This document shows, one piece after another, positions 25,123-32,032 of a stretch of DNA of 47,354 bases. The notes beneath the pieces are model-generated. The model worked only from the letters and a program-made list of their open reading frames with translations, was not told the origin of the DNA and ran no database searches. The stretch's first letter is position 1. Each line of letters opens with the position of its first letter. The stretch is taken from the NCBI GenBank assembly GCA_038322575.1, contig JBBQGB010000023.1, positions 1-47,354 on the forward strand, written 5' to 3'. The position numbers and the translations under genes are program-made. The DNA is from JACMOY01 sp038322575 (GTDB taxonomy: Bacteria > Actinomycetota > Actinomycetes > Actinomycetales > Angustibacteraceae).

Positions 25123-25640
25123 GCCAGCCCTGCTCTCAGCTCCGCGCGGGCCCGTGCCGCCCGCGTCTTGACCGTTCCCTGCGGGATGCCCAGGAGCACG
25201 GCGGCCTCGCGGGTGCTCAGCCCGTCGAGCACCGTGGCCTGCAGCACCTGTCGAAGCTCTGGCGACAGCTGCGACAGGGCCGTACCGAGATCGCCGTAAG
25301 TCAGGTCGGACAGCTCGTCGTGCGCACCCGGCACCACGGCGTCCAGCTGCTCGGTCCCTGTGCGTTGCGCCCGACCCTCGCGTCGAATGGCGTCGACCAG
25401 TCGCCGTGACGCCAGGGTCCACAGCCAGCCCCCCGCGGAGCCGGCGGTATAGGTGCCGGCGCTTCGCCACACCGACACGAAGGTGTCCTGCAGGACCTCC
25501 TCGGCCAGGCCCGGGTCGGCGCACCGTCGCTTCAGCCGGAGAAGGACCCAACCAGCATTCCGGTTGTAGAGCTCATGGAAGGCCGCTGTATCGGCGCGGG
25601 CGGTGCGAGCGAGCAGCTCGTCATCGCTCACGTCGTCCAC
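25119..25640 (-). CDS. ECF-type RNA polymerase sigma factor
   Basis: A 173-residue sigma-70 family protein with only regions 2 and 4. Region 2 spans about 5-75 (AEEVLQDTFVSVWRSAGTY, then GGWLWTLASRRLVDAIRR). Region 4 spans about 118-170 (LSPELRQVLQATVLDGLSTREAAVLLGIPQGTVKTRAARARAEL, helix-turn-helix). It is first in a five-gene operon joined throughout by 4-nt overlaps. GTG 25640 is preferred because GATAGT ends 6 nt upstream, again leaderless; an in-frame GTG three codons later also exists. A TGAACC at 25676-25671 could be an ECF-type -35 for self-regulation. Confidence 0.93.
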   Translation of the reverse strand: MDDVSDDELLARTARADTAAFHELYNRNAGWVLLRLKRRCADPGLAEEVLQDTFVSVWRSAGTYTAGSAGGWLWTLASRRLVDAIRREGRAQRTGTEQLDAVVPGAHDELSDLTYGDLGTALSQLSPELRQVLQATVLDGLSTREAAVLLGIPQGTVKTRAARARAELRAGLA

Positions 25641-25646
25641 ACCAGC

Positions 25647-25676
25647 ACTATCGCTGCAACCGGCGTCAGCGGTTCA
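25647..25676 (-). promoter_or_regulatory. Promoter of the ECF sigma-ABC operon
   Basis: On the minus strand TGAACC (25676-25671) is followed 17-18 nt later by CGATAGT, ending 6 nt before GTG 25640. AACCG (25658-25662) and CGGTT (25670-25674) form an inverted repeat over the -35/spacer. An ECF-type self-recognised promoter is possible; the housekeeping leaderless reading is equally possible. Confidence 0.4.
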
Positions 25677-25826
25677 CTGAGCTCTGTGAAACTCGCGAAG
25701 TGATGCGGTCCGGGGGGGTCTCCGCAGGAGCGCGCCAGAGGATGACGCCCGGCAGAATCCGTTGAGACACGGTGTACCGGTCGGGGTCCCCTCAGCGGAA
25801 CGACTGCAGGTCTCGCTGGTCGTCGG

Positions 25827-25997
25827 CTACTGGACGGTGGGCGAGTGCTGGGCGGTGAGGTGGCGCCGCTGCCGGGCGGCAGTTCCGAGGAGCAGCCCGG
25901 CTGCTGCGGCCGCCGCCGCGTTGCGAGCTGGTTCCTCGAGCGGACCGCCGACCGTCGTCAGCAGCGCCGTGCCTACGATTGTCCAGTACGCGCTCAC
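25827..25997 (-). CDS. Possible 56-residue membrane peptide
   Basis: A short frame starting at GTG 25997 encodes SAYWTIVGTALLTTVGG, then GPLEEPARNAAAAAAAGLLLGTAARQRRHL. That is two hydrophobic segments and a basic end. Upstream, TACGGT lies 6 nt before another GTG that opens an eight-codon frame whose TGA overlaps GTG 25997 (GTGA). It could be a real small protein or the remnant of a longer membrane gene; nothing is recognised by name. Confidence 0.3.
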   Translation of the reverse strand: MSAYWTIVGTALLTTVGGPLEEPARNAAAAAAAGLLLGTAARQRRHLTAQHSPTVQ

Positions 25998-26119
25998 CAG
26001 GGCGTAGAGCCGGCTGGCACCGTCGAACCGTAAGCACCGAGACCCGCCTGGTCGCGCTTGGCGTTTGCATCGCTGCAGTGCACGTTGGCGGACGTCGTCG
26101 CGACGCTCGGTTCCTCGGC

Positions 26120-26144
26120 AGCGGAGGGCTAGTCGTCCTCCGCT
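26120..26144 (-). terminator. Hairpin behind the HNH gene
   Basis: AGCGGAGG (26120-26127) pairs perfectly with CCTCCGCT (26137-26144) across a 9-nt loop. It begins 17 nt beyond the stop codon at 26162 on the minus strand. Confidence 0.55.
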
Positions 26145-26161
26145 CCTCGGTGGTGCGGTGC

Positions 26162-27565
26162 TCAGGCAGCGTGTTTGAGCAGCACGGCCTCGAGCATCTG
26201 CTCGACCCAGGAGGACTCGATGCGGTCGAGACGGGGTCGGCCGCGGGGGAGGGGCCGCGGTGTCGGTGGGGCGGTGGAGTCGTACGTGGCGCCGGTGGGG
26301 GTTGTGAGCGTGACGGTGTGCGCCGGCCCCACGCCCGTACCCGTAGCAGTGACGGTGGCGGCCCAGCCGGGGGCTGTCTTGGCGTGGTTGCACGCCTCGC
26401 ACAGCCCTTGGGCGTTATCTGCTGCCGTCGGGCCGCCGTCGGCGTGCGCTCGGACGTGGTCGATGTGGCGTACGGGTGCGTCGCACCAGGGGGTGCGGCA
26501 GGTGCGGTCACGCAGGCGGATGAACTCGGCCAGGGCGGGTGGGAAGCAGCGGGACCGGGAGTCCATTGCGACCAGCGCCCCGGTGGCCGGGGTCGCGTAC
26601 AACCGGCGCAGCGCCACCTTCGCGTCCGGGGCGGCGCCGGCGAGCTGGCGGGCCAGGGCCGCGGGCACCACCCCGTACCCCTGCACCAGCGCCGTGTCGT
26701 CAGCGCCGCCCGTGCGCTTGCTGCCGTCGCCGAGCAGGGCCTCGTCGGAGACCACGACGTTCACCGTGACCGGGACCCGGGGTGCGGTGCCGTCGGGTTG
26801 GCCCAGCAGGCGGGTGGCCAGGGTGTCGGCCATCACCTGACCCCGACCCCGCCCGTCACCGGCGGCGCGGGCGGTGTCCGCTGCCCGGGTCAGCTCGGCG
26901 TACACCCCGACGCCGGTGACCACCGGCAGCAGGGCGGTCAGGTAGGTCATGCAGTCCGGGGCCGGGCGCAGCGACACCGACCGCTGAGACTCGGCCCGCC
27001 GACGGCGAGCCACCACCGAAGCCGGGTCAAGGCGGTACGCCATCCGGCGCAGCTCACCGACCAGCTCACGCTCACCCCACCGAGCCCACGTCTTGGGGTG
27101 GGAGCCGAGCTCCTGGTCGATCTCGGCGCGGTGCTCCAAGGACAGGCAGGCGGTCTCACGGGCCACCACGGTGGCCCGCCACTCACTGACCAACCCCGCC
27201 CGCAGAGCGGCGAGGGTGCAGGGCAGCTCCCGGGTCAGCACCCGGGCCAACCCCAGATGCCGCTCCCCCCGGTGATGGGACTCCCGCCGCGCCAACGCCA
27301 CCTGCAACCCCACGCCCTGCCCCTGCCGCTCGACCGGGACGCCGGCCGCGGCCTGAGCCGCCCGCTGAGAAGAGTCCAACGCCGCCGCAGCCATCACCTG
27401 CGCCGCCTCGACCCGACACTTCAACGTCTCCAGCTCACCCAGCAACCCGACCAGATCGACGTCGGACTGGCCGCGCAGGTCCAGCCCGCTGAGCTTCTCA
27501 CCGAGACGAGCCATCAGGCCGCGCACCGGTGAGGGCATCGTCGCGAGTGCAGATGAGTCGAACAC
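26162..27565 (-). CDS. 13E12-type DUF222/HNH endonuclease
   Basis: A 467-residue protein with an N-terminal DUF222-like helical region (about 10-330) and a C-terminal HNH nuclease: CRTPWCDAPVRHIDHVRAHADGG (zinc Cys356 and Cys361, HIDH 367-370), Asn384 in AADNAQGLC, and zinc Cys389 and Cys392 in CEACNHAK. These proteins are multi-copy and patchily distributed in actinobacteria (REP13E12 family of mycobacteria); their role is unclear. GTG 27565 is set by TAGAAT 7 nt upstream. An SOS box spans the start codon. An in-frame upstream ATG at 27754 would need an unlikely N-terminus. Confidence 0.88.
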   Translation of the reverse strand: MFDSSALATMPSPVRGLMARLGEKLSGLDLRGQSDVDLVGLLGELETLKCRVEAAQVMAAAALDSSQRAAQAAAGVPVERQGQGVGLQVALARRESHHRGERHLGLARVLTRELPCTLAALRAGLVSEWRATVVARETACLSLEHRAEIDQELGSHPKTWARWGERELVGELRRMAYRLDPASVVARRRRAESQRSVSLRPAPDCMTYLTALLPVVTGVGVYAELTRAADTARAAGDGRGRGQVMADTLATRLLGQPDGTAPRVPVTVNVVVSDEALLGDGSKRTGGADDTALVQGYGVVPAALARQLAGAAPDAKVALRRLYATPATGALVAMDSRSRCFPPALAEFIRLRDRTCRTPWCDAPVRHIDHVRAHADGGPTAADNAQGLCEACNHAKTAPGWAATVTATGTGVGPAHTVTLTTPTGATYDSTAPPTPRPLPRGRPRLDRIESSWVEQMLEAVLLKHAA

Positions 27566-27573
27566 GTGTTCTA
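27558..27573. promoter_or_regulatory. LexA/SOS box over the HNH start codon
   Basis: TCGAAC-ACGT-GTTCTA matches the actinobacterial SOS consensus TCGAAC-N4-GTTCGA at all but one fixed base. Its core GAACACGTGTTC is a perfect 12-bp palindrome. It covers the space between the -10 and the start codon, where LexA binding should block transcription. Confidence 0.8.
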
Positions 27574-27578
27574 TTCTA
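27573..27578 (-). promoter_or_regulatory. Leaderless -10 (TAGAAT) of the HNH gene
   Basis: On the minus strand TAGAAT ends 7 nt before GTG 27565 and abuts the SOS box. Confidence 0.6.
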
Positions 27579-27745
27579 CTCGAGACCCCGGACGGGCGCA
27601 AGGCCTGCGCGAAGATCATGTCTCGGCTGCGGCTGTACACCCCTGCGACGGGCTGAACCCACCGGGACTCGCGAACGCCGGTGCCTGGTCCTGCGCCGAG
27701 AAAGCCGCGACAGCAGCCCGCGATCGCCCACCCTGCTGCTGGCTG

Positions 27746-27759
27746 CCGGTGCACACCGG
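27746..27759. terminator. Small inverted repeat downstream of the alpha/beta hydrolase
   Basis: CCGGTG and CACCGG are separated by 2 nt, about 50 nt beyond the hydrolase stop at 27811 (minus strand). The rest of the 245-nt gap 27566-27810 shows no recognisable gene. Confidence 0.3.
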
Positions 27760-27810
27760 ATGAAGCCGTTGCTGGGGGCGCCAGGCATCAAAGGCCAGCG
27801 GCGCCAGCGG

Positions 27811-28692
27811 TCAGGTCGGTGTCCGACGCATCTCGCCACGCAGCACGACCCGGTGGATCTCGTCCACGAACAGCGGCCACAGCGCTGGGGGCAGGTCGTG
27901 GCCCATACCGGGCACGGTCACCAGGCGCGCCCCGGGCACCGCCGCCGCGACGGCTCGGCCACCGCTCACGGCGACCAGCGGGTCGGCGTCGCCGTGCAGC
28001 ACCAACGTGGGCACGCGCACCCCGCCCAGGGCCGCCGTCCGGTCCGGGGCGCGCACGACCGCGAGCAGCTGGCGCAGGCTGCCGCGCGGGTGATGACCGC
28101 GGTCGTAGCAGCGTGCGCCGAGGTCGCGCAGCCGGTCGGGGTCGACCGGGTACGCCGGGCTGCCGATGGCCCTGACGACGCGCGCGAACACCTCACCGGC
28201 CTCGACCCGGTCGCGGGCTCGACGGCGCACCGGCAGCCGCAGCAGCAGGGACGCCCGTGGCCGACCCACCCGCCGCGACCCGGTGCTGCTCGCGATGCAG
28301 GTGAGCGACAGCACCCGCTGCGGCCAGGTGGTCGCGACGAGCTGGGCCACCATGGCTCCCATCGACGTGCCCACCAGGTGGGCGGCGCTGATGCCGAGGG
28401 CGTCGAGCAGGCCGACGGTGTCGCCGGCGAGGTCGTCCAAGGTGTAGGCCAGCAGCCGACGTCCGGGCAGGTGGGTCGACCCGCCGGTGTCACGGTTGTC
28501 GAACCGCACGACGTGCAGGCCGCGGGCCGCCAAAGCGGTGCAGACGTCGTCCGGCCAGGCCAGCATCTGGGTGCCCTGTCCCATGATCAGCAGCACGGTC
28601 GGGTGCTCACGGCGACCGAGCTCCTGGTAGGCCAGCCGCACCTCGCCGACCTGGGCCCACCGCACCGGTTGCACCCGGCCATGGTGACCCAC
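27811..28692 (-). CDS. Alpha/beta-fold hydrolase
   Basis: A 293-residue alpha/beta hydrolase. Oxyanion region LIMGQGTQMLAWP (about 35-47), the strand RFDNRDTGGST, nucleophile elbow LVGTSMGAM (Ser110), acid in VLHGDADPLV (Asp237) and the catalytic His265 in PGMGHDLPP. The order and DNRDTG box are shared with many actinobacterial esterase/peroxidase-like hydrolases; the substrate is unknown. GTG 28692 is suggested by the short divergent gap with hisF (TACGGG 5 nt upstream on this strand); GTG 28674 is an alternative. Confidence 0.85.
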   Translation of the reverse strand: MGHHGRVQPVRWAQVGEVRLAYQELGRREHPTVLLIMGQGTQMLAWPDDVCTALAARGLHVVRFDNRDTGGSTHLPGRRLLAYTLDDLAGDTVGLLDALGISAAHLVGTSMGAMVAQLVATTWPQRVLSLTCIASSTGSRRVGRPRASLLLRLPVRRRARDRVEAGEVFARVVRAIGSPAYPVDPDRLRDLGARCYDRGHHPRGSLRQLLAVVRAPDRTAALGGVRVPTLVLHGDADPLVAVSGGRAVAAAVPGARLVTVPGMGHDLPPALWPLFVDEIHRVVLRGEMRRTPT

Positions 28693-28701
28693 CGGCGCCC
28701 G

Positions 28702-28707
28702 TAGGCT
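28702..28707 (+). promoter_or_regulatory. Leaderless -10 (TAGGCT) of hisF
   Basis: TAGGCT ends 7 nt before ATG 28715. It lies in a 22-nt divergent gap and overlaps the possible minus-strand hexamer TACGGG (28703-28698) of the hydrolase gene, so the two promoters would compete. Confidence 0.6.
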
Positions 28708-28714
28708 GGCGCGC

Positions 28715-29479
28715 ATGAGCCTGGCCGTCCGCGTCATCCCGTGCCTGGACGTCGACGCCGGCCGGGTCGTCAAGGGCGTCAACTTCGTCGACCTGCGCGA
28801 CGCGGGCGACCCCGTCGAGCTCGCCCGGCGCTACGACGAGCAGGGCGCCGACGAGCTGACCTTCCTCGACGTCACGGCCTCGAGCGACAGCCGGGCGACG
28901 ACGTACGACGTGGTGGCGCGCACCGCCGAGCAGGTCTTCATCCCGCTCACGGTCGGTGGCGGGGTGCGCACCGTGCGGGACGTCGACCTCCTGCTGCGCG
29001 CGGGCGCCGACAAGGTCGGGGTCAACACCGCGGCCATCGCCCGCCCGCAGCTGGTCGCCGAGGTGGCCGACCGCTTCGGCTCGCAGGTGCTGGTGCTGAG
29101 CATCGACGCGCGCCGCTGCGGCGACCTCGCCCCCTCGGGGTTCGAGGTCACCACCCACGGGGGCCGACGCGGCACCGGCATCGACGCCGTGGCCTGGGCG
29201 CTCGAGGCGGCCCGGCTCGGCGCGGGCGAGATCCTGCTCAACGCGATGGACGCCGACGGCACCAAGACGGGGTTCGACCTCGAGCTGCTCGCAGCCGTGC
29301 GCGCGGTGGTCGACGTGCCCCTGATCGCCAGCGGCGGCGCAGGGGCGGTCGAGCACTTCGCCCCCGCCGTCGACGCCGGCGCCGACGCCGTGCTGGCCGC
29401 GAGCGTGTTCCACTTCGGCGAGCTGACGATCGGACAGGTCAAGGCGGCCCTGGCCGCCGCCGGCCACCCGGTGCGGTGA
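28715..29479 (+). CDS. hisF: Imidazole glycerol phosphate synthase, cyclase subunit
   Basis: A 254-residue TIM barrel with the two half-barrel phosphate sites. RVIPCLDVDAGRVVKGVNFVDLRDAGDP carries the catalytic Asp in the first strand, FIPLTVGGGVRTVRD lies in the first half, and GEILLNAMDADGTKTGFDLEL with VPLIASGGAG in the second. It makes imidazole glycerol phosphate and AICAR using ammonia from HisH, which is not encoded here. ATG 28715 matches the conserved N-terminus. The next gene is convergent, 10 nt away. Confidence 0.97.
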   Translation: MSLAVRVIPCLDVDAGRVVKGVNFVDLRDAGDPVELARRYDEQGADELTFLDVTASSDSRATTYDVVARTAEQVFIPLTVGGGVRTVRDVDLLLRAGADKVGVNTAAIARPQLVAEVADRFGSQVLVLSIDARRCGDLAPSGFEVTTHGGRRGTGIDAVAWALEAARLGAGEILLNAMDADGTKTGFDLELLAAVRAVVDVPLIASGGAGAVEHFAPAVDAGADAVLAASVFHFGELTIGQVKAALAAAGHPVR

Positions 29480-29489
29480 CCCGGCGCCG

Positions 29490-30122
29490 CTACAGCGCCG
29501 AGGGCGTGGTCTGCAGCGACCGCACAGCGGCGTCCGTGCCGTCCAGGTGCACCTGCGCGACGGTCCGGCGTCCGAACGCGAACAGCAGCAGCTCACCGGG
29601 CGGGGCCTCGACGCGGACGACGGGGTCGCCCTTGCGCACCCTGGTGCGGCCGTAGCCCGGCGCGACGAGCTCGACCCCCACGGGCGCCTTGCGCAGCGCC
29701 AGCCGGCCGACGGCCGAGCAGGCGCGCCACAGGGCCCGCTGCTCGTCGTCCGGCAGCGGCCGGGCCGTCCACGACGGCTGGGCGCGCAGCACGTCCTCGT
29801 GGTGCACGAAGAACTCGGCGGTGTTGACCAGCTCGTCCACCGCCCCGATCCGGGTCGGGTGCCAGGACGGCGGCCCCGACCGCACCGCGTCGACCAGCTC
29901 GGCGAAGGGCCGGCTCGCCAGACCCCGCTGCAGGGAGCTCGCGTGCCCGCCGAACCGCGGCAGCACCTGGCCCAGCTGGGCGTCCGGGCGGCGCTCGCGG
30001 ATCACCAGATGGGCGGCGAGGTCCTTCGTCAGCCACCCCTCGCACAGCGTCGGCGCGTCGGGGCCGAACCGCAGCAGGGTCGTGCACAGGTCGACGCGCT
30101 CGGTCCGGGCGTGGTTGGTCAT
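29490..30122 (-). CDS. TIGR03085-type DinB/maleylpyruvate-isomerase-like protein
   Basis: A 210-residue protein of the four-helix DinB/MDMPI-like fold (LCTTLLRFGPDAPTLCEGWLTKDLAAHLVIRERRPDA, then AEFFVHHEDVLRAQPSW, with conserved His residues likely to bind metal). It matches the actinobacterial TIGR03085 pattern, commonly found beside hisF/hisI. Relatives use mycothiol or bind metals, but the function here is unproven. ATG 30122 is preceded by GAGGAT 6 nt upstream. Confidence 0.8.
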   Translation of the reverse strand: MTNHARTERVDLCTTLLRFGPDAPTLCEGWLTKDLAAHLVIRERRPDAQLGQVLPRFGGHASSLQRGLASRPFAELVDAVRSGPPSWHPTRIGAVDELVNTAEFFVHHEDVLRAQPSWTARPLPDDEQRALWRACSAVGRLALRKAPVGVELVAPGYGRTRVRKGDPVVRVEAPPGELLLFAFGRRTVAQVHLDGTDAAVRSLQTTPSAL

Positions 30123-30128
30123 GGCCCG

Positions 30129-30134
30129 ATCCTC
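30129..30134 (-). promoter_or_regulatory. Possible leaderless -10 (GAGGAT) of the TIGR03085 gene
   Basis: On the minus strand GAGGAT ends 6 nt before ATG 30122. Geometry fits; the hexamer is a weak match because it lacks the leading T. Confidence 0.35.
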
Positions 30135-30214
30135 GCACCCGACGGGCGTGCCAAACTGGCGGCCCTGCCTGCCGAGAGCCTCGGGCCGCCACCCGACGAA
30201 CCGAGAGCGAGCGA

Positions 30215-32032
30215 GTGACCGACCGCCCCTACACCCTGCGTCGCGGCGTCTACGTGCTCGGCCAGGGCATCCGCCGCGCGCCGCGCACGTTCGCCGTCGC
30301 CGTGGTCGGCAGCGCCCTCTACGGCGTCATGACGGCCGGCACCGCCTGGGCGCTCGGCCGGGTCACCGCGACCGTCATCACCCCCGCGTTCCGCGCCGGG
30401 CGGCTGGACGCCGGTCGGCTGGCCGGCGGCGCCGGGCTGATGACCGCCGTGGTCCTGCTGCTCGTGGCCGGGGTGATCCTGCGCCGGGTCGCCGCGGGCC
30501 GCACCGTCTACGACCTCGGCGCGATCTACCGCCGCCGGGTCACCGCCCAGTACCTGCGGCTGCCGCTGTCGTGGCACGGCAGGCACCCCGCCGGCCAGCT
30601 GCTCTCCAACGCCAACGCCGACGTCGAGGCGACCTGGCAGGTCTTCGCCCCCCTGCCGATGGCGATCGGCGTGGTCGTGATGCTCGTCGTGGCCGCGGTG
30701 TCGATGCTGCTGGCCGACCCCGTGCTGGCCCTGATCGGGCTGTGCGTGTTCCCCGTCGTCTTCGTGGTGAACGTGTTGTTCCAGCGCCGGATGTCGCCGC
30801 GCGTGACCCTCGCCCAGCAGCTGCGGGCCGACGTCTCGGACGTCGCGCACGAGAGCTTCGAGGGGGCGATGGTCATCAAGGCGATGGGCCGCGAGGCCGG
30901 TGAGACGGCCCGCTTCGCCGCCACCGCCCACCGCCTGCGCGCCGCCAACGTCGAAGTCGGGCGCACCCGGGGCGTGTTCGACCCGATCATGGAGGCGATC
31001 CCCAGCCTCGGCACCCTGGCCGTCCTCGCGGTCGGCGCATCGCGCGTCGCCTCCGGCGCGACGTCCGCGGCCGAGGTCGTCCAGGTCGCGTACCTGTTCG
31101 CGCTGCTGGCGTTCCCGGTGCGCGCCCTGGGCTGGGTGCTCGGCGAGCTGCCGCGCAGCGTGGTCGGCTGGGACCGCGTCGACGCCGTCCTGCGCGCCAC
31201 CGGCGGGCTCGCGTACGGCGACGCGACCCTGGACGGCGAGGGCGCGGCGGCGGTCTCGCTGCAGCACGTGGACTTCGCGCACGTCGACGTCGAGGGGCGC
31301 TCGGTGCCGGCCCTGACCGACGTGACGTTCGACGTCGCCCCCGGCAGCACGACGGCCGTCGTGGGCGCGACCGGCTCGGGCAAGTCGACGATCACCGCGC
31401 TGCTCGTGCGCCTGGTCGACCCCGACCGGGGCGCCGTGCGCATCGACGGGGTCGACCTGCGCGAGGTCGTCGAGGGCGGTGTCGCCGGGGCCGCGTCGCT
31501 GGTGGCCCAGCAGACCTTCCTGTTCGACGACACGGTGCGCGGCAACATCACGCTCGGCGACCCCGCGCTGGACGACCCGGACGACCGGCGGGTCTGGGCC
31601 GCGCTGCGCCTGGCGCAGGCCGATGCGTTCGTCGCGGGCCTGGCGCACGGACTCGACACCCAGGTCGGTGAGCGGGGCACCACGCTCTCGGGCGGCCAGC
31701 GCCAGCGGATCGCGCTCGCCCGGGCCCTGGTGCGGCGGCCGCGACTTCTGGTGCTCGACGACGCCACCAGCGCCGTCGACCCGCACGTCGAGGCGGCCAT
31801 CCTCGCCGGGCTGCGCGAGTCCGGGGACGGGACGACCGTGGTCGTCGTGGCGTACCGCAAGGCCACCATCGCGCTCGCCGACGACGTGGTGCTGATCGAG
31901 CACGGCCGGGTGATCGACCGCGGCAGCCACGCCGACCTCTCGCAGCGCAGCGCTCCCTACCGGCACCTGGTCGAGGCCTACGAGCGCGAGGCGCAGGCCC
32001 GCGCCGACGCCGAGGCCGGGGTGCCCGCGTGA
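30215..32032 (+). CDS. ABC exporter half-transporter with degenerate ATPase site
   Basis: A 605-residue fused membrane-ATPase half-transporter: six membrane segments (about 25-310) then a nucleotide-binding domain. Walker A GATGSGKS (384-391), Q-loop AQQTFLFDD and signature LSGGQ (491-495) are intact. Walker B is LLVLDD with Asp516 where the catalytic Glu normally sits, and the switch His is Tyr547 (VAYRKAT). These changes mark the non-hydrolysing site of a heterodimeric exporter. Its partner starts on GTG 32029, overlapping the stop by GTGA. Substrate (lipid, peptide or drug) is unknown. GTG 30215 has only a weak ribosome binding site (GAGAGCGAGCGA). Confidence 0.92.
   Translation: MTDRPYTLRRGVYVLGQGIRRAPRTFAVAVVGSALYGVMTAGTAWALGRVTATVITPAFRAGRLDAGRLAGGAGLMTAVVLLLVAGVILRRVAAGRTVYDLGAIYRRRVTAQYLRLPLSWHGRHPAGQLLSNANADVEATWQVFAPLPMAIGVVVMLVVAAVSMLLADPVLALIGLCVFPVVFVVNVLFQRRMSPRVTLAQQLRADVSDVAHESFEGAMVIKAMGREAGETARFAATAHRLRAANVEVGRTRGVFDPIMEAIPSLGTLAVLAVGASRVASGATSAAEVVQVAYLFALLAFPVRALGWVLGELPRSVVGWDRVDAVLRATGGLAYGDATLDGEGAAAVSLQHVDFAHVDVEGRSVPALTDVTFDVAPGSTTAVVGATGSGKSTITALLVRLVDPDRGAVRIDGVDLREVVEGGVAGAASLVAQQTFLFDDTVRGNITLGDPALDDPDDRRVWAALRLAQADAFVAGLAHGLDTQVGERGTTLSGGQRQRIALARALVRRPRLLVLDDATSAVDPHVEAAILAGLRESGDGTTVVVVAYRKATIALADDVVLIEHGRVIDRGSHADLSQRSAPYRHLVEAYEREAQARADAEAGVPA

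Larger units (their letters stand above)
25641..26161. other. 520-nt region upstream of the sigma gene
   Basis: It holds the sigma promoter (25647-25676), a weak small membrane ORF (25827-25997) and the terminator-like hairpin behind the HNH gene (26120-26144). In 25677-25826 no gene or structure was recognised. The DNA is visibly less GC-extreme than the flanking housekeeping genes. Confidence 0.5.

Noticed and set aside
25827..26511. Longer minus-strand frames across the region behind the HNH gene.
   Set aside because: They overlap the HNH coding sequence and read as Arg/Pro-rich shadow; only the last 56 codons look like a membrane peptide.
27566..27754. N-terminal extension of the HNH protein to ATG 27754.
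   Set aside because: It would read through the -10 and SOS box, and the extra sequence has no resemblance to the DUF222 family.
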